Position numbers and translations under genes: made by a program. Of a DNA stretch of 64,000 bases, positions 51,203-60,318 are shown one piece after another. Origin of the DNA: Pseudomonas sp. TH31 (GTDB lineage: Bacteria > Pseudomonadota > Gammaproteobacteria > Pseudomonadales > Pseudomonadaceae); NCBI RefSeq assembly GCF_016650815.1, contig NZ_JAEKEZ010000029.1:682001-746000 (forward strand), written 5' to 3'. The notes beneath the pieces are model-generated. The model was given only the letters and a program-made list of their open reading frames with translations. It was not told the DNA's origin and ran no database searches. Each line of letters opens with the position of its first letter. Position 1 is the stretch's first letter.

Positions 51203-51745
51203 TCAGCCGCGCTCGCCGCTCAGCCACTGCAACTGGACTTCGTGTTGACCACGGTCGTCGGTGACGAAGATCGTCCCTTCGCTGATCATCACGTCCCACT
51301 TGATAACGCGGGGCATGTCCTTGGCCAGGGTTTCCAGCACGTCTTGCGGCACGGCGGCGATGTGCACGTTTTTCAGGTTTTTGATCGCCGGGATCACTTT
51401 GGTTTCCCAGACACGCAGGCTGCCGTAGGCCAGCAGGCTGGTGCGTTCGGTGCGACGCGAGCACCAGGTCAGGCGATCGGCATCTGGCTGGCCGACTTCG
51501 ATCCAGTGCAGGACACGGTCATCCAGGCTCTTTTCCCACAGGGCAGGTTCATCCACGTCTGACAGACCGCGACCAAACGACAGTTGCTCGTTGTACCAGA
51601 AGGCGTAGGCCAGCAGGCGCACGGTCATGCGCTCTTCGGTTTCCGAAGGGTGACGGGCGATGGTCTGCTTCACGCTCTCGTAGACGCTGCGGTCGAGGTC
51701 GGTAAGGTTCAGTTCAAACTTGTAGGTCGTGGACGGCTGGGCCAT
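51203..51745 (-). CDS. yaeQ: YaeQ family protein
   Basis: This 180-residue protein starts MAQPSTTYKFELNLTDLDR at 51745 (the frame opens at 51778). It belongs to the YaeQ family, with FWYNEQLSFGRGLSDVDEPALW, HWIEVGQPDADRL and CSRR. The fold resembles PD-(D/E)XK nucleases, but activity is unproven; E. coli YaeQ was once thought an RfaH substitute. Same strand as recJ. Confidence 0.9.
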   Translation of the reverse strand: MAQPSTTYKFELNLTDLDRSVYESVKQTIARHPSETEERMTVRLLAYAFWYNEQLSFGRGLSDVDEPALWEKSLDDRVLHWIEVGQPDADRLTWCSRRTERTSLLAYGSLRVWETKVIPAIKNLKNVHIAAVPQDVLETLAKDMPRVIKWDVMISEGTIFVTDDRGQHEVQLQWLSGERG

Positions 51746-51891
51746 GAACGGGCTTCTTGATACGAGGAAAGGCGGCAAGTCTAACCGATGCGGCAGGCAA
51801 TCAACGAATTGACGACCATCAACCTTGGGCGACTGACACGCGGCTATGTTAAAACGCTCTATCGATCGCCCTTTGTCCTACAGGATCCCTC

Positions 51892-53091
51892 ATGCCATTC
51901 ACCGGAAAACCGCTCTCAGGTCTGAAAGTCGTCGAATTGGGTACGTTGATTGCCGGGCCGTTTGCCTCGCGCATTTGCGGTGAGTTCGGCGCCGAAGTGA
52001 TCAAGATCGAATCCCCGGACGGCGGTGATCCGTTGCGCAAATGGCGAAAATTGTATGAAGGCACTTCGCTGTGGTGGTTCGTCCAGGCGCGTAACAAAAA
52101 GTCCCTGACCCTGAACCTCAAGCACCCTGACGGCCTGGCCGTCCTGAAAAAACTGCTCAGTGAAGCCGACATCCTGATCGAGAATTTTCGCCCCGGCGTG
52201 CTGGAGAAGCTTGGGCTGGGCTGGGCAGTCTTGCACGCCCTGAACCCGAAACTGGTGATGGTGCGCCTCTCGGGCTTCGGCCAGACCGGGCCGATGAAAG
52301 ACCAACCGGGGTTTGGTGCGGTCGGTGAATCCATGGGCGGCCTGCGCTACATCACCGGGTTCGAAGACCGGCCACCGGTGCGCACCGGGATTTCCATCGG
52401 CGATTCGATTGCCGCGCTATGGGGCGTGATCGGCGCGTTGATGGCCTTGCGTCATCGCGAGGTGAACGGCGGTCTGGGCCAGGTGGTGGATGTGGCGCTG
52501 TATGAAGCGATTTTCGCCATGATGGAAAGCATGGTGCCGGAGTTCGATGTATTCGGTTTCATCCGTGAACGCACCGGCAACATCATGCCCGGCATCACGC
52601 CCTCCTCCATTCACACCAGTGCTGATGGCAAACACGTGCAAATCGGCGCCAATGGCGATGCGATTTTCAAACGTTTCATGCTGATCATCGGTCGCGAAGA
52701 TTTGGCCAACGACCCTGAGCTTGCCAGCAACGATGGCCGCGACAGTCGTCGCGACGAGATTTACGGGGTCATTGATCGCTGGGTCAATTCGCTGCCGCTC
52801 GACAGCGTGATCGGGCAATTGAACCAGGCCGACGTACCGGCCAGCCGGATCTTCAGTGCCGAAGACATGTTCAGCGATCCGCAGTACCTGGCCCGGGAAA
52901 TGTTCCTGCAGGCCAAACTGCCGGACGGCAAGGACTTCAAGATGCCGGGGATTGTGCCGAAACTCTCTGAGACACCCGGCACTTGCGAATGGGTCGGACC
53001 GCAGTTGGGTGAACACAATGCGCAGGTACTTCACGATCTTGGGTATGACGAGGGACAGATCGCAAAACTGCGTGAAGACGGGGCCATCTAA
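51892..53091 (+). CDS. CaiB/BaiF family CoA transferase
   Basis: This 399-residue class III CoA transferase begins MPFTGKPLSGLKVVELGTLIAGPFA. FGAEVIKIESP, NKKSLTLNLKHPDG and LVMVRLSGFGQTGP are family motifs. The candidate catalytic Asp is 171 in TGISIGD. Several such enzymes move CoA between short organic acids; this one cannot be assigned. The next gene's start overlaps its end. Confidence 0.9.
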   Translation: MPFTGKPLSGLKVVELGTLIAGPFASRICGEFGAEVIKIESPDGGDPLRKWRKLYEGTSLWWFVQARNKKSLTLNLKHPDGLAVLKKLLSEADILIENFRPGVLEKLGLGWAVLHALNPKLVMVRLSGFGQTGPMKDQPGFGAVGESMGGLRYITGFEDRPPVRTGISIGDSIAALWGVIGALMALRHREVNGGLGQVVDVALYEAIFAMMESMVPEFDVFGFIRERTGNIMPGITPSSIHTSADGKHVQIGANGDAIFKRFMLIIGREDLANDPELASNDGRDSRRDEIYGVIDRWVNSLPLDSVIGQLNQADVPASRIFSAEDMFSDPQYLAREMFLQAKLPDGKDFKMPGIVPKLSETPGTCEWVGPQLGEHNAQVLHDLGYDEGQIAKLREDGAI

Positions 53092-53998
53092 GCTGAGGCG
53101 CCTGCGTTCATCCGTACTCGACACCGTCTTTAGCAGGCGTGTGTTGGCGTTTGTCGGGATTCTGGTTGCGCTGGCGCCTCCCGCCTGGGCGCACCCCAAG
53201 GACAATCTGGTCTGGCTGCTGCGCGACCTCCCGCCCATGACGATCTTCGAAGGCCCGAAAAAAGGCCAGGGCGTCGTCGATCAACTGATGCCGCAGTTAA
53301 TCGCCGGGATGCCGCAGTACGAACACACGCTGATGCGAGTCAACCGGGCGCGCGGCATGCAGATGCTTCACGAGGAATCGTTTACGTGCGATCCCTCGCT
53401 GATGTGGACCAAGGAACGGGAACAATGGATCGCATTTTCCATTCCTGCCTTCCGGGCCGTGGGCAATGGGCTGGTCATTCGCAAAGTCGATGAGTCAGTG
53501 CTGGAGCCGTTTCTGGTCAATGGTGAAGTCGATCTAACGGCGTTGTTGAATAACGGCAGCCAAAAAATCGGTGTAATCGCCGAGCGAAGTTACGGTCCGT
53601 ATCTGGATAGTTTGCTGCAACAGGCCGCGCCCGGTGTTTTAACGCCACACTACGGCAACGACGCTCTCGGCAGCCTGTTACAGATGCAGCGCCTGGGGCG
53701 TTTGCAATGGGTGATGGGCTACTGGCCGGAAATCCGCTATCAGGCCAGTCGGGAACACATTGCCGATGCTGAATTGGCGTTTTACCCGGTGAAAGGCGCA
53801 GACAAGTACATCTCCACGTACATCGGCTGCTCCAATACCCCTCAGGGCCGCCAAGCCATCCGTGAAATCAACCAACTGCTGCGCACTCTGCCCCACGAGC
53901 GAACGGATCATGCCTATGCCGACTGGCTTGATCCGCAAAGACGCAACGACTACCTGGAAGACACCAAGGACTTTTTCGAACATCAGGCCGACCAGTGA
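53072..53998 (+). CDS. Periplasmic solute-binding-like protein (TIGR02285-type)
   Basis: The probable start is GTG 53072, inside the end of the CoA transferase gene, giving 308 residues. An alternative ATG is at 53045. The signal peptide SRRVLAFVGILVALAPPAWA|HP precedes a beta-alpha periplasmic-binding fold of the PBPb type (IGVIAERSYGPYLDSLLQQ, GSLLQMQRLGRLQWVMGYWPE). It probably binds a small ligand but has no transporter genes near. The start is uncertain. Confidence 0.7.
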   Translation: MKTGPSKLRRLRSSVLDTVFSRRVLAFVGILVALAPPAWAHPKDNLVWLLRDLPPMTIFEGPKKGQGVVDQLMPQLIAGMPQYEHTLMRVNRARGMQMLHEESFTCDPSLMWTKEREQWIAFSIPAFRAVGNGLVIRKVDESVLEPFLVNGEVDLTALLNNGSQKIGVIAERSYGPYLDSLLQQAAPGVLTPHYGNDALGSLLQMQRLGRLQWVMGYWPEIRYQASREHIADAELAFYPVKGADKYISTYIGCSNTPQGRQAIREINQLLRTLPHERTDHAYADWLDPQRRNDYLEDTKDFFEHQADQ

Positions 53999-54017
53999 CG
54001 AATTTTTGGCAAAAAGA

Positions 54018-54049
54018 AACCCCGAGAAGTGGGGAGACGACTCGGGGTT
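54018..54049. terminator. Hairpin after the solute-binding-like gene
   Basis: AACCCCGAG and CTCGGGGTT enclose a 14-base loop. There is no T-tract on the plus strand. Confidence 0.55.
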
Positions 54050-54168
54050 AAACGTGGCCTACATAAAGACCAGTAGCAGCAAGCTACAAGCACCGGAGCA
54101 CAATGCTTGATCCTGCTGTTATAAGGTCTGACTGACCTTGGAGCAGGAAGGTTCCCACAAAAAACAAT

Positions 54169-54456
54169 TCAATTACGATTGGCCAGGATCTTGTCCTGGG
54201 CCGCGTTGCGCAACGCTGCGATCACACAGGGCTCCAGACGTCCTTCAGCGATCAGCACATCGCGGTGTAATCCATCAACGACATCCGTCAGCAGCCACTT
54301 ATCGGTCAACTGCGCCTGATTGAACGCACGCTCCACGACAATGGCGCCGGCAGTACTTTTCAATGTCACCAGGCATTCACCATGGGCACCCGACGGGGTC
54401 AACGTAACCTGATACGGGCTCAGAGCCTCACCGAGCAATAGACTGATACTTTCCAT
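54169..54456 (-). CDS. DUF3509 family protein
   Basis: This small soluble protein starts MESISLLLGEALSPYQVTL at 54456 (95 residues). An in-frame GTG at 54468 is an alternative. The order of strands followed by RAFNQAQLTDKWLLTDVVDGLHRDVLIAEGRLEPCV matches DUF3509 as I recall it from pseudomonads. Function unknown. Confidence 0.75.
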   Translation of the reverse strand: MESISLLLGEALSPYQVTLTPSGAHGECLVTLKSTAGAIVVERAFNQAQLTDKWLLTDVVDGLHRDVLIAEGRLEPCVIAALRNAAQDKILANRN

Positions 54457-54816
54457 CTCGATCACCACTCAATAGTCCGAAAACAAAGTGCCTGGGAGGG
54501 CGTGTCTACAGTAAATGACCACTGGCCCGAGAAGAAAGTTCTGGATACCGACCGCAAGCGGTACCTGCATCTGGGGGAAATAGAGCATGCACCGCAAAGA
54601 TGACAGGGAAAAAACAGCCGGTTGCCGGCCCTGACTTGAAGTGTTGACGCCTGCAGACAGGCCTCCGGCAGCCTTCGCATCAGCACTACAGAAACGTATG
54701 CAGCTGCCCCAGGCGTTTGACGTCGCCGGGGGGGCCGGCAGAGCTTTCAAGTCCGGTACCCGGAAACCAGAAAGCCCGTCAGGAGACGGGCTTCAAAAGG
54801 TGACAGCTCTGCGGGT
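54457..54816. other. Gene-free region between thrC and the DUF3509 gene
   Basis: 360 bases, mostly of ordinary GC. It holds the thrC terminator (54772-54793). I see no REP core and no supported small gene. The C/G-run at 54728-54735 is the only low-complexity tract. Confidence 0.45.
54772..54793 (-). terminator. Terminator after thrC
   Basis: A 9-bp perfect stem AAGCCCGTC/GACGGGCTT with a 4-base loop, 24 bases after the thrC stop. On the minus strand it is followed by TCTGG. Confidence 0.75.
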
Positions 54817-56241
54817 TTAGAGAGGCTTGCCGCGGTTGCCATGCTGACTGACAAAAGCCTGCACGGCTTTCAAGTCGTTCGGCAACACGGTGCAACGCTC
54901 TTCTCTCTCAAACAAATCAGAAAGATGTGCAGGTAGTTCGAGCGCTTTTCCTACACCGGCTTTTTCCACTGCATCCGGGAATTTGACCGGATGGGCGGTG
55001 CCCAGGATCACCATCGGGATATCCAGGCTACGGCGGCACTCGCGGGCGGCTTTGACGCCGATGGCAGTGTGCGGGTCCAGCAACTCGCCCGTCTGTTCGA
55101 AGACCTCGGCGATGGTTTCGCAGGTTTGTGCATCATCCACGGCCAGGGAATCGAACAGTTTGCGGGCTTCGGTCCAGCGTTCCTGTTCAACGCTAAAACC
55201 ACCACCTTGCTTGAAGCTGTCCATCAGACCGGCAATCGCCGCGCCATTGCGACCGTGCAGGTCGAACAGCAGGCGTTCGAAGTTCGACGACACCATGATG
55301 TCCATCGACGGCGACAGCGTGGCGTGCAGGGTTTCCTTGACGTACTGATTGCCGCTCATGAAACGGTGCAGGATGTCGTTGCGGTTGGTGGCGACGATCA
55401 ACTGGTTGATCGGCAAGCCCATGTTGCGCGCCAGGTAACCGGCGAAGATGTCGCCGAAGTTGCCGGTCGGCACCGAGAACGACACCGAACGCGCCGGGCC
55501 GCCCAACTGCAGGGCTGCGTGGAAGTAGTAAACGATCTGGGCCATGATCCGCGCCCAGTTGATCGAGTTCACGGCGACCAGGCGCGTGCCTTTCAGGAAG
55601 CTCTGGTCGGCGAAACTGTTCTTGACCATTTCCTGGCAGTCATCGAAGTTGCCTTCGATGGCGATGTTGTGGATGTTCTCGCCGAAGATGGTGGTCATCT
55701 GGCGACGCTGCACTTCAGACACACGGTTGTGTGGGTGCAGGATGAAGATGTCGACGTTTTCGCAGTGCTTGCAGCCTTCGATGGCGGCCGAACCGGTATC
55801 ACCGGAAGTCGCACCGACGATCACCACGCGCTCGCCGCGTTTTTCCAGCACGTAGTCGAGCAAACGACCGAGCAGTTGCAGGGCGAAGTCCTTGAACGCC
55901 AGGGTCGGGCCGTGGAACAGCTCCAGGACCCACTCGTTGCCGTTCAGCTGACGCAGCGGTGCAACGGCGCTGTGGGAAAACACGCCCTGCTCTGATGAAG
56001 AGTAAGTCTCTTCAAGAATCTTTTTGAAATCGGCATCAGGAATGCTGCCGGCGACGAACGGGCGCATCACCCGGAAGGCCAACTCGTGATACGGCAGGCC
56101 GGCCCAGGAAGCGATTTCTTCCTGGGTGAAACGTGGCAGGCATTCCGGCACGTACAGGCCGCCGTCAGTGGCCAGACCGGCCAGCAAAACGTCTTCGAAA
56201 TTCAGGGCCGGTGCCTGGCCGCGGGTACTGATATAGCGCAT
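54817..56241 (-). CDS. thrC: Threonine synthase
   Basis: This PLP enzyme converts O-phosphohomoserine to threonine. The start is MRYISTRGQAPALNFEDVLL at 56241 (474 residues); the upstream frame holds no family residues. The PLP Lys is in PTLAFKDFALQLLG. SGDTGSAAIEG binds the PLP phosphate. It follows hom by 104 bases, so it is in the hom-thrC operon. Confidence 0.96.
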   Translation of the reverse strand: MRYISTRGQAPALNFEDVLLAGLATDGGLYVPECLPRFTQEEIASWAGLPYHELAFRVMRPFVAGSIPDADFKKILEETYSSSEQGVFSHSAVAPLRQLNGNEWVLELFHGPTLAFKDFALQLLGRLLDYVLEKRGERVVIVGATSGDTGSAAIEGCKHCENVDIFILHPHNRVSEVQRRQMTTIFGENIHNIAIEGNFDDCQEMVKNSFADQSFLKGTRLVAVNSINWARIMAQIVYYFHAALQLGGPARSVSFSVPTGNFGDIFAGYLARNMGLPINQLIVATNRNDILHRFMSGNQYVKETLHATLSPSMDIMVSSNFERLLFDLHGRNGAAIAGLMDSFKQGGGFSVEQERWTEARKLFDSLAVDDAQTCETIAEVFEQTGELLDPHTAIGVKAARECRRSLDIPMVILGTAHPVKFPDAVEKAGVGKALELPAHLSDLFEREERCTVLPNDLKAVQAFVSQHGNRGKPL

Positions 56242-56261
56242 AGGGGCAAACCTTCGGTTTG

Positions 56262-56342
56262 GGCTTGAAGCTTCAAGCTGCAAGCTGCAAGTAAAAGCCG
56301 GACTGCTTTTGACTTGCCGCTTGGAGCTTGCCGCTTGCCGCT
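56262..56342. repeat. CAAGCTGCAAG-type repeat between hom and thrC
   Basis: GCTTGAAGCTTCAAGCTGCAAGCTGCAAG-type tandem units on one side (shown here in part) and CTTGCCGCTTGGAGCTTGCC on the other form an imperfect long hairpin in the hom-thrC spacer. This differs from the REP families elsewhere. Confidence 0.7.
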
Positions 56343-56345
56343 GTG

Positions 56346-57650
56346 TTAATTCAGGTGTTCGACGCGGATCCGCACGACTGGACCGACCACGCCCGCCAGG
56401 GCTTCGAGGGCGGCGATCGCGTCGTTCATGTGCTGTTCCAGCACACGGTGGGTCAGCAGGATCATCGGCACCAGGCCGTCGTGTTCCTCGACTTCCTTCT
56501 GCATGATCGATTCGATGTTGATGCCGCGCTCCGACAGGATGCTCGCCACTTGGGCCAGCACGCCTGGATGGTCCTTGGCCTGAATCCGCAGGTAGTAAGC
56601 GCTTTCGCAGGCTTCGATCGGCAGGATCGGATGCGCCGACAGCGAATCCGGCTGGAAGGCCAGATGCGGCACACGGTTTTCCGGGTCCGAAGTCATCGCA
56701 CGAACCACGTCCACCAGGTCGGCGATCACCGACGAAGCGGTCGGTTCCATACCGGCGCCAGCGCCGTAGAACAGGGTCGAACCGGCAGCGTCACCGTTGA
56801 CCATTACCGCGTTCATCACACCGTTGACGTTGGCGATCAGCCGATCAGCCGGGATCAGCGTCGGGTGCACACGCAGTTCGATACCGGCCGCGGTGCTGCG
56901 CGCCACGCCCAGGTGCTTGATGCGGTAGCCCAGCGCTTCGGCGTAGTTCACGTCAGCGGTGGTCAGCTTGGTGATGCCTTCGGTGTAGGCCTTGTCAAAT
57001 TGCAGCGGAATGCCGAATGCGATGGACGCCAGGATCGTCAGCTTGTGAGCCGCGTCGATGCCTTCGACGTCGAAGGTCGGATCGGCTTCGGCGTAACCCA
57101 GGGCTTGCGCCTCGGCCAGTACGTCTTCGAAGGTGCGACCCTTCTCGCGCATCTCGGTGAGGATGAAGTTGCCGGTGCCGTTGATGATCCCGGCGACCCA
57201 GTTGATGCGATTGGCGGACAAACCTTCACGGATTGCCTTGATCACCGGAATGCCACCGGCCACCGCCGCTTCGAACGCAACGATCACGCCCTTCTCGCGA
57301 GCCTTGGCGAAAATTTCATTACCGTGAACGGCGATCAGTGCCTTGTTCGCGGTGACCACATGCTTGCCATTCTCGATGGCCTTGAGTACCAGCTCGCGGG
57401 CAACGGTGTAGCCGCCCATCAGCTCTATAACGATGTCGATCTCAGGGTTCGTGGCCACTTCGAAGACATCGTTGGTAATCGCAATACCGGTCGTCTGGAA
57501 CTGAGGCTTTGGCGTGCGCATGGCAATTTGTGCCACTTCGATTCCACGCCCGGCACGACGAGCAATTTCCTCGGCGTTGCGCTGAAGTACGTTGAAGGTA
57601 CCGCCACCGACGGTCCCTAACCCACAGATGCCTACTTTGACCGGTTTCAC
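56346..57650 (-). CDS. hom: Homoserine dehydrogenase
   Basis: Reduces aspartate semialdehyde to homoserine. The start is GTG at 57650, with GGGGAG 6 bases upstream; the protein (434 residues) begins MKPVKVGICGLGTVGGG, a Rossmann fold. The catalytic Lys is in the region NKALIAVHG. A C-terminal ACT domain (about 350-430, LRIQAKDHPGVLAQVASIL) allows feedback by threonine. The frame is open upstream to 57704, but that includes the dsbC terminator. Confidence 0.96.
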   Translation of the reverse strand: MKPVKVGICGLGTVGGGTFNVLQRNAEEIARRAGRGIEVAQIAMRTPKPQFQTTGIAITNDVFEVATNPEIDIVIELMGGYTVARELVLKAIENGKHVVTANKALIAVHGNEIFAKAREKGVIVAFEAAVAGGIPVIKAIREGLSANRINWVAGIINGTGNFILTEMREKGRTFEDVLAEAQALGYAEADPTFDVEGIDAAHKLTILASIAFGIPLQFDKAYTEGITKLTTADVNYAEALGYRIKHLGVARSTAAGIELRVHPTLIPADRLIANVNGVMNAVMVNGDAAGSTLFYGAGAGMEPTASSVIADLVDVVRAMTSDPENRVPHLAFQPDSLSAHPILPIEACESAYYLRIQAKDHPGVLAQVASILSERGINIESIMQKEVEEHDGLVPMILLTHRVLEQHMNDAIAALEALAGVVGPVVRIRVEHLN

Positions 57651-57667
57651 TGTGAACTCCCCATAAA

Positions 57668-57690
57668 ACGGCCGACGCAAGGTCGGCCGT
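57668..57690 (-). terminator. Terminator after dsbC, in the hom leader
   Basis: ACGGCCGAC/GTCGGCCGT stem with a 5-base loop, followed by TTTTATG on the minus strand. It lies just upstream of the hom ribosome-binding site. Confidence 0.8.
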
Positions 57691-57782
57691 GAAAACAGCC
57701 GCATGCTCGCGGCTCTCTATTAATGGCCCGGCGAAGTGACCGCCGAACCATGATCGTCAAAGGCTGACCGTGACGATGCGAA

Positions 57783-58514
57783 TTATTTCGCGCCCAGCGC
57801 CAGTTTGGCGACTTGTGGCGCAGGCTGGTAGCCCGGAATGACCTGACCGTCGGCCAAAACGATGGCCGGCGTGCCGTTCACACCGATCGACTGACCAAGA
57901 GCGAACTGCTTGGAAACCGGGTTATCGCACTTGGCGGCCTTGATTTCCTTGCCATCGACCATCTTGTCCATCGCGGCTTTCTTGTCTTTCGAGCACCAGA
58001 CCGCTTGCAGTTGTTCGTCACCCGGCGAGCCCAGGCCCTGGCGCGGGAACGCCACGTAACGCACTTCGATGCCGCGCTTGTTCAGCTCAGGCACTTCGGC
58101 GTGCAGCTTGTGGCAGTACGGGCAGGTGGTGTCGGTGAACACGGTGATGTGCGACTTGGTTTCGCCAATCGCCGGGTAAACCACGGTTTCTGCGACCGGG
58201 ATGTCGTTGATCAGTTTGGAAATGCCCAGGCGCTCGGTCTTCTCGGTCAGGTTGACCGGTTTACCGTCCTGAAGCTGGAACAGATAGCCCTGAACCACGT
58301 ACTGACCGTCGGCGCTGGCGTAGAGCACGCGACTGCCCTTGAGTTTGACTTCGTACAGACCGGCCAGCGGGCTCGCGCTGATGCTGTCGATCGGCGTATC
58401 CAGCTGGAGGCTTTCCAGGCTTTTACGAATGGCTTTATCAGCCGCGTCATCGGCGACGGCAAAGGTGCTGACCAACGCAATGGCTGCGGCGGCGAAAAGA
58501 TGGGTCAAACGCAT
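57783..58514 (-). CDS. dsbC: Thiol:disulfide interchange protein DsbC
   Basis: This periplasmic disulfide isomerase starts MRLTHLFAAAAIALVSTFAVA at 58514 (243 residues), a signal peptide cleaved near Ala21. The N-terminal dimerisation domain is about 22-90. The thioredoxin domain has active-site CPYC (131-134) in DTTCPYCHKLH. ORF codons upstream of 58514 lack family sequence. Confidence 0.95.
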   Translation of the reverse strand: MRLTHLFAAAAIALVSTFAVADDAADKAIRKSLESLQLDTPIDSISASPLAGLYEVKLKGSRVLYASADGQYVVQGYLFQLQDGKPVNLTEKTERLGISKLINDIPVAETVVYPAIGETKSHITVFTDTTCPYCHKLHAEVPELNKRGIEVRYVAFPRQGLGSPGDEQLQAVWCSKDKKAAMDKMVDGKEIKAAKCDNPVSKQFALGQSIGVNGTPAIVLADGQVIPGYQPAPQVAKLALGAK

Positions 58515-58842
58515 GAGAACTCCTGAAGGCGGACAAATGGGACGATCAGAACGCCCGTGCCGAAACACCGGGTCATAAACGCCCATCGTGCAAACCGGCA
58601 AAGCCTACCACATAAGGCTGGCGTGGCCGAATGCAGCTGTCGCCCGACATCTCGCTTAGGCGCATACGCGTTATGTAGCAGCTGGCGAAGCCTGCGTTCG
58701 GCTGCGCAGCAGTCGTGAAATCAGACACTGCGGTGTTTCAGTAGAACCGAGAATTCAGGGTTTACGACTGCTGCGCAGCCGAACGCAGGCTTCGCCAGCT
58801 GCTACATAGTCCCGAGCCAGTCTCCAGGGTACTGGAGTGATG
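58515..58842. other. Intergenic region between xerD and dsbC
   Basis: 328 bases. The REPIN at 58675-58806 fills the xerD-proximal part. The dsbC-proximal part has no supported gene. Confidence 0.5.
58675..58806. repeat. Long inverted repeat (REPIN), relative of 45508-45639
   Basis: GTAGCAGCTGGCGAAGCCTG and its inverted copy, ending CAGCTGCTAC, around about 50 bases. Both arms (about 40 bases) match the copy near Bro-N. Confidence 0.85.
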
Positions 58843-59739
58843 TCAGCCGCGGGGGTGGTGTTTGGCGTGCAGGTCCTGCAAACGAGCCCGCGCAACGTGG
58901 GTGTAGATCTGGGTGGTCGACAGGTCGCTATGCCCCAGCAGCATTTGCACCACCCGCAGGTCAGCACCGTGGTTGAGCAGGTGCGTCGCGAAGGCATGGC
59001 GCAGGGTATGCGGTGACAGCGACTTGCCGATCCCGGCGACCTTGGCCTGATGCTTGATGCGATGCCAGAAGGTCTGGCGGGTCATCTGTTCGCCGCGCAG
59101 GCTCGGAAACATGACGTCGCTGGGACGCCCGCCGAGCAGTTCGCCACGGCCGTCACGCATATAACGCTCGACCCAGACGATCGCTTCCTCGCCCATCGGC
59201 ACCAGCCGTTCTTTACTGCCCTTGCCCATCACCCGCAAAACGCCCTGACGCAGGTTGACCTGTTCCAGGGTCAGGCTGATCAGTTCGGTCACCCGCAAGC
59301 CGCAGGCATACAGCACTTCAAGCATGGCGCGGTCACGTTGGCCGATGGCCTCGCTCAAGTCCGGGGCTTTTAGCAGCGCTTCCACATCCGCTTCCGACAG
59401 GGATTTGGGCAATGGCCTGCCGAGTTGCGGCATGTCGATGCGCAACGTCGGATCGACGGCGATCAGCTTTTCCCGCAACAGATAGCGATAGAAGCCACGC
59501 AGGCCGGAGAGAAAACGCGCAGTCGAACGGGGTTTGTAGTTTTGCTCCAGGCGCCAGGCCAAATGGTCGAGGATCAACTCGCGGCCAGCGTTGATCAGCG
59601 CCAGGTTTTTTTCCTGCAACCAACCGTGGAACAGCGCCAGATCACTGCGATAGGCATCGCGGGTATTGTCGCAAAGGCCTTTCTCCAGCCATAGGGCGTC
59701 GAGAAATTGGTCTATCAGGGGGTGATCGATGGCGGGCAT
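58843..59739 (-). CDS. xerD: Site-specific tyrosine recombinase XerD
   Basis: This 298-residue recombinase resolves chromosome dimers at dif with XerC and FtsK. The N-terminal SAM-like domain has LWLEKGLCDNTRDAYRSDL. The catalytic residues lie in the sequence ACGLRVTELISL, GKGSKERLVPMG, HTLRHAFATHLLNHG, GHSDLSTTQIYTH, giving R, K, H-x-x-R, H and Tyr. Full length. It lies near dsbC, as in many gammaproteobacteria. Confidence 0.96.
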   Translation of the reverse strand: MPAIDHPLIDQFLDALWLEKGLCDNTRDAYRSDLALFHGWLQEKNLALINAGRELILDHLAWRLEQNYKPRSTARFLSGLRGFYRYLLREKLIAVDPTLRIDMPQLGRPLPKSLSEADVEALLKAPDLSEAIGQRDRAMLEVLYACGLRVTELISLTLEQVNLRQGVLRVMGKGSKERLVPMGEEAIVWVERYMRDGRGELLGGRPSDVMFPSLRGEQMTRQTFWHRIKHQAKVAGIGKSLSPHTLRHAFATHLLNHGADLRVVQMLLGHSDLSTTQIYTHVARARLQDLHAKHHPRG

Positions 59740-59876
59740 AGAGGCTCAGGTCGCGGGGAAACTGACGGTAAGTCTTTCATAGCCCGACATGGCTTCACAG
59801 TGCCTGATGCAATTGCGGTGACGACGTCGCGATCTCCTGTAGGAGCGAGGCTTGTATCGGGTAAATCGCAGGCAAC

Positions 59877-59904
59877 AAAAAAGCAGCCCGAAGGCTGCTT
59901 TTTT
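59877..59904. terminator. Terminator of the rpsP-rplS operon
   Basis: AAAAAAGCAGCC, a short loop and GGCTGCTTTTTT give a strong stem with T-runs on both strands, 18 bases after the rplS stop. Confidence 0.88.
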
Positions 59905-59922
59905 CTGCATCGGAAGCTGGAC

Positions 59923-60273
59923 TTAAGCCAGTTTTTCCTTGATGCGAGCTGCTTTACCGGACAGGTCACGCAGGTAGTACAGCTTGGCTTTACGTACGTC
60001 ACCGCGACGTTTAACGGCCATGCTGTCGATTTGCGGGCTGTAGGTCTGGAAAGTACGCTCTACGCCAACACCGTTGGAGATTTTACGAACGGTGAAAGCA
60101 CTGTTTACGCCGCGGTTACGCTTGGCGATAACAACACCTTCGAACGCTTGCAGACGCGAACGGTCGCCTTCCTTCACTTTCACCTGAACGACAATGGTGT
60201 CGCCCGGGGCAAAGGTAGGGATCTCTTTGGTCATCTGCTCTGCTTCGAGTGCAAGGATGATTTTGTTAGTCAT
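59923..60273 (-). CDS. rplS: 50S ribosomal protein L19
   Basis: This 116-residue protein sits at the 30S-50S interface. [21 protein letters not shown], then [32 protein letters not shown] and [23 protein letters not shown]. It is the last gene of the rpsP-rimM-trmD-rplS operon. Confidence 0.98.
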
Positions 60274-60318
60274 GCTGTGCTCCTAAGGTAAATCGTCGGA
60301 TCTACCATCGATACGTTG

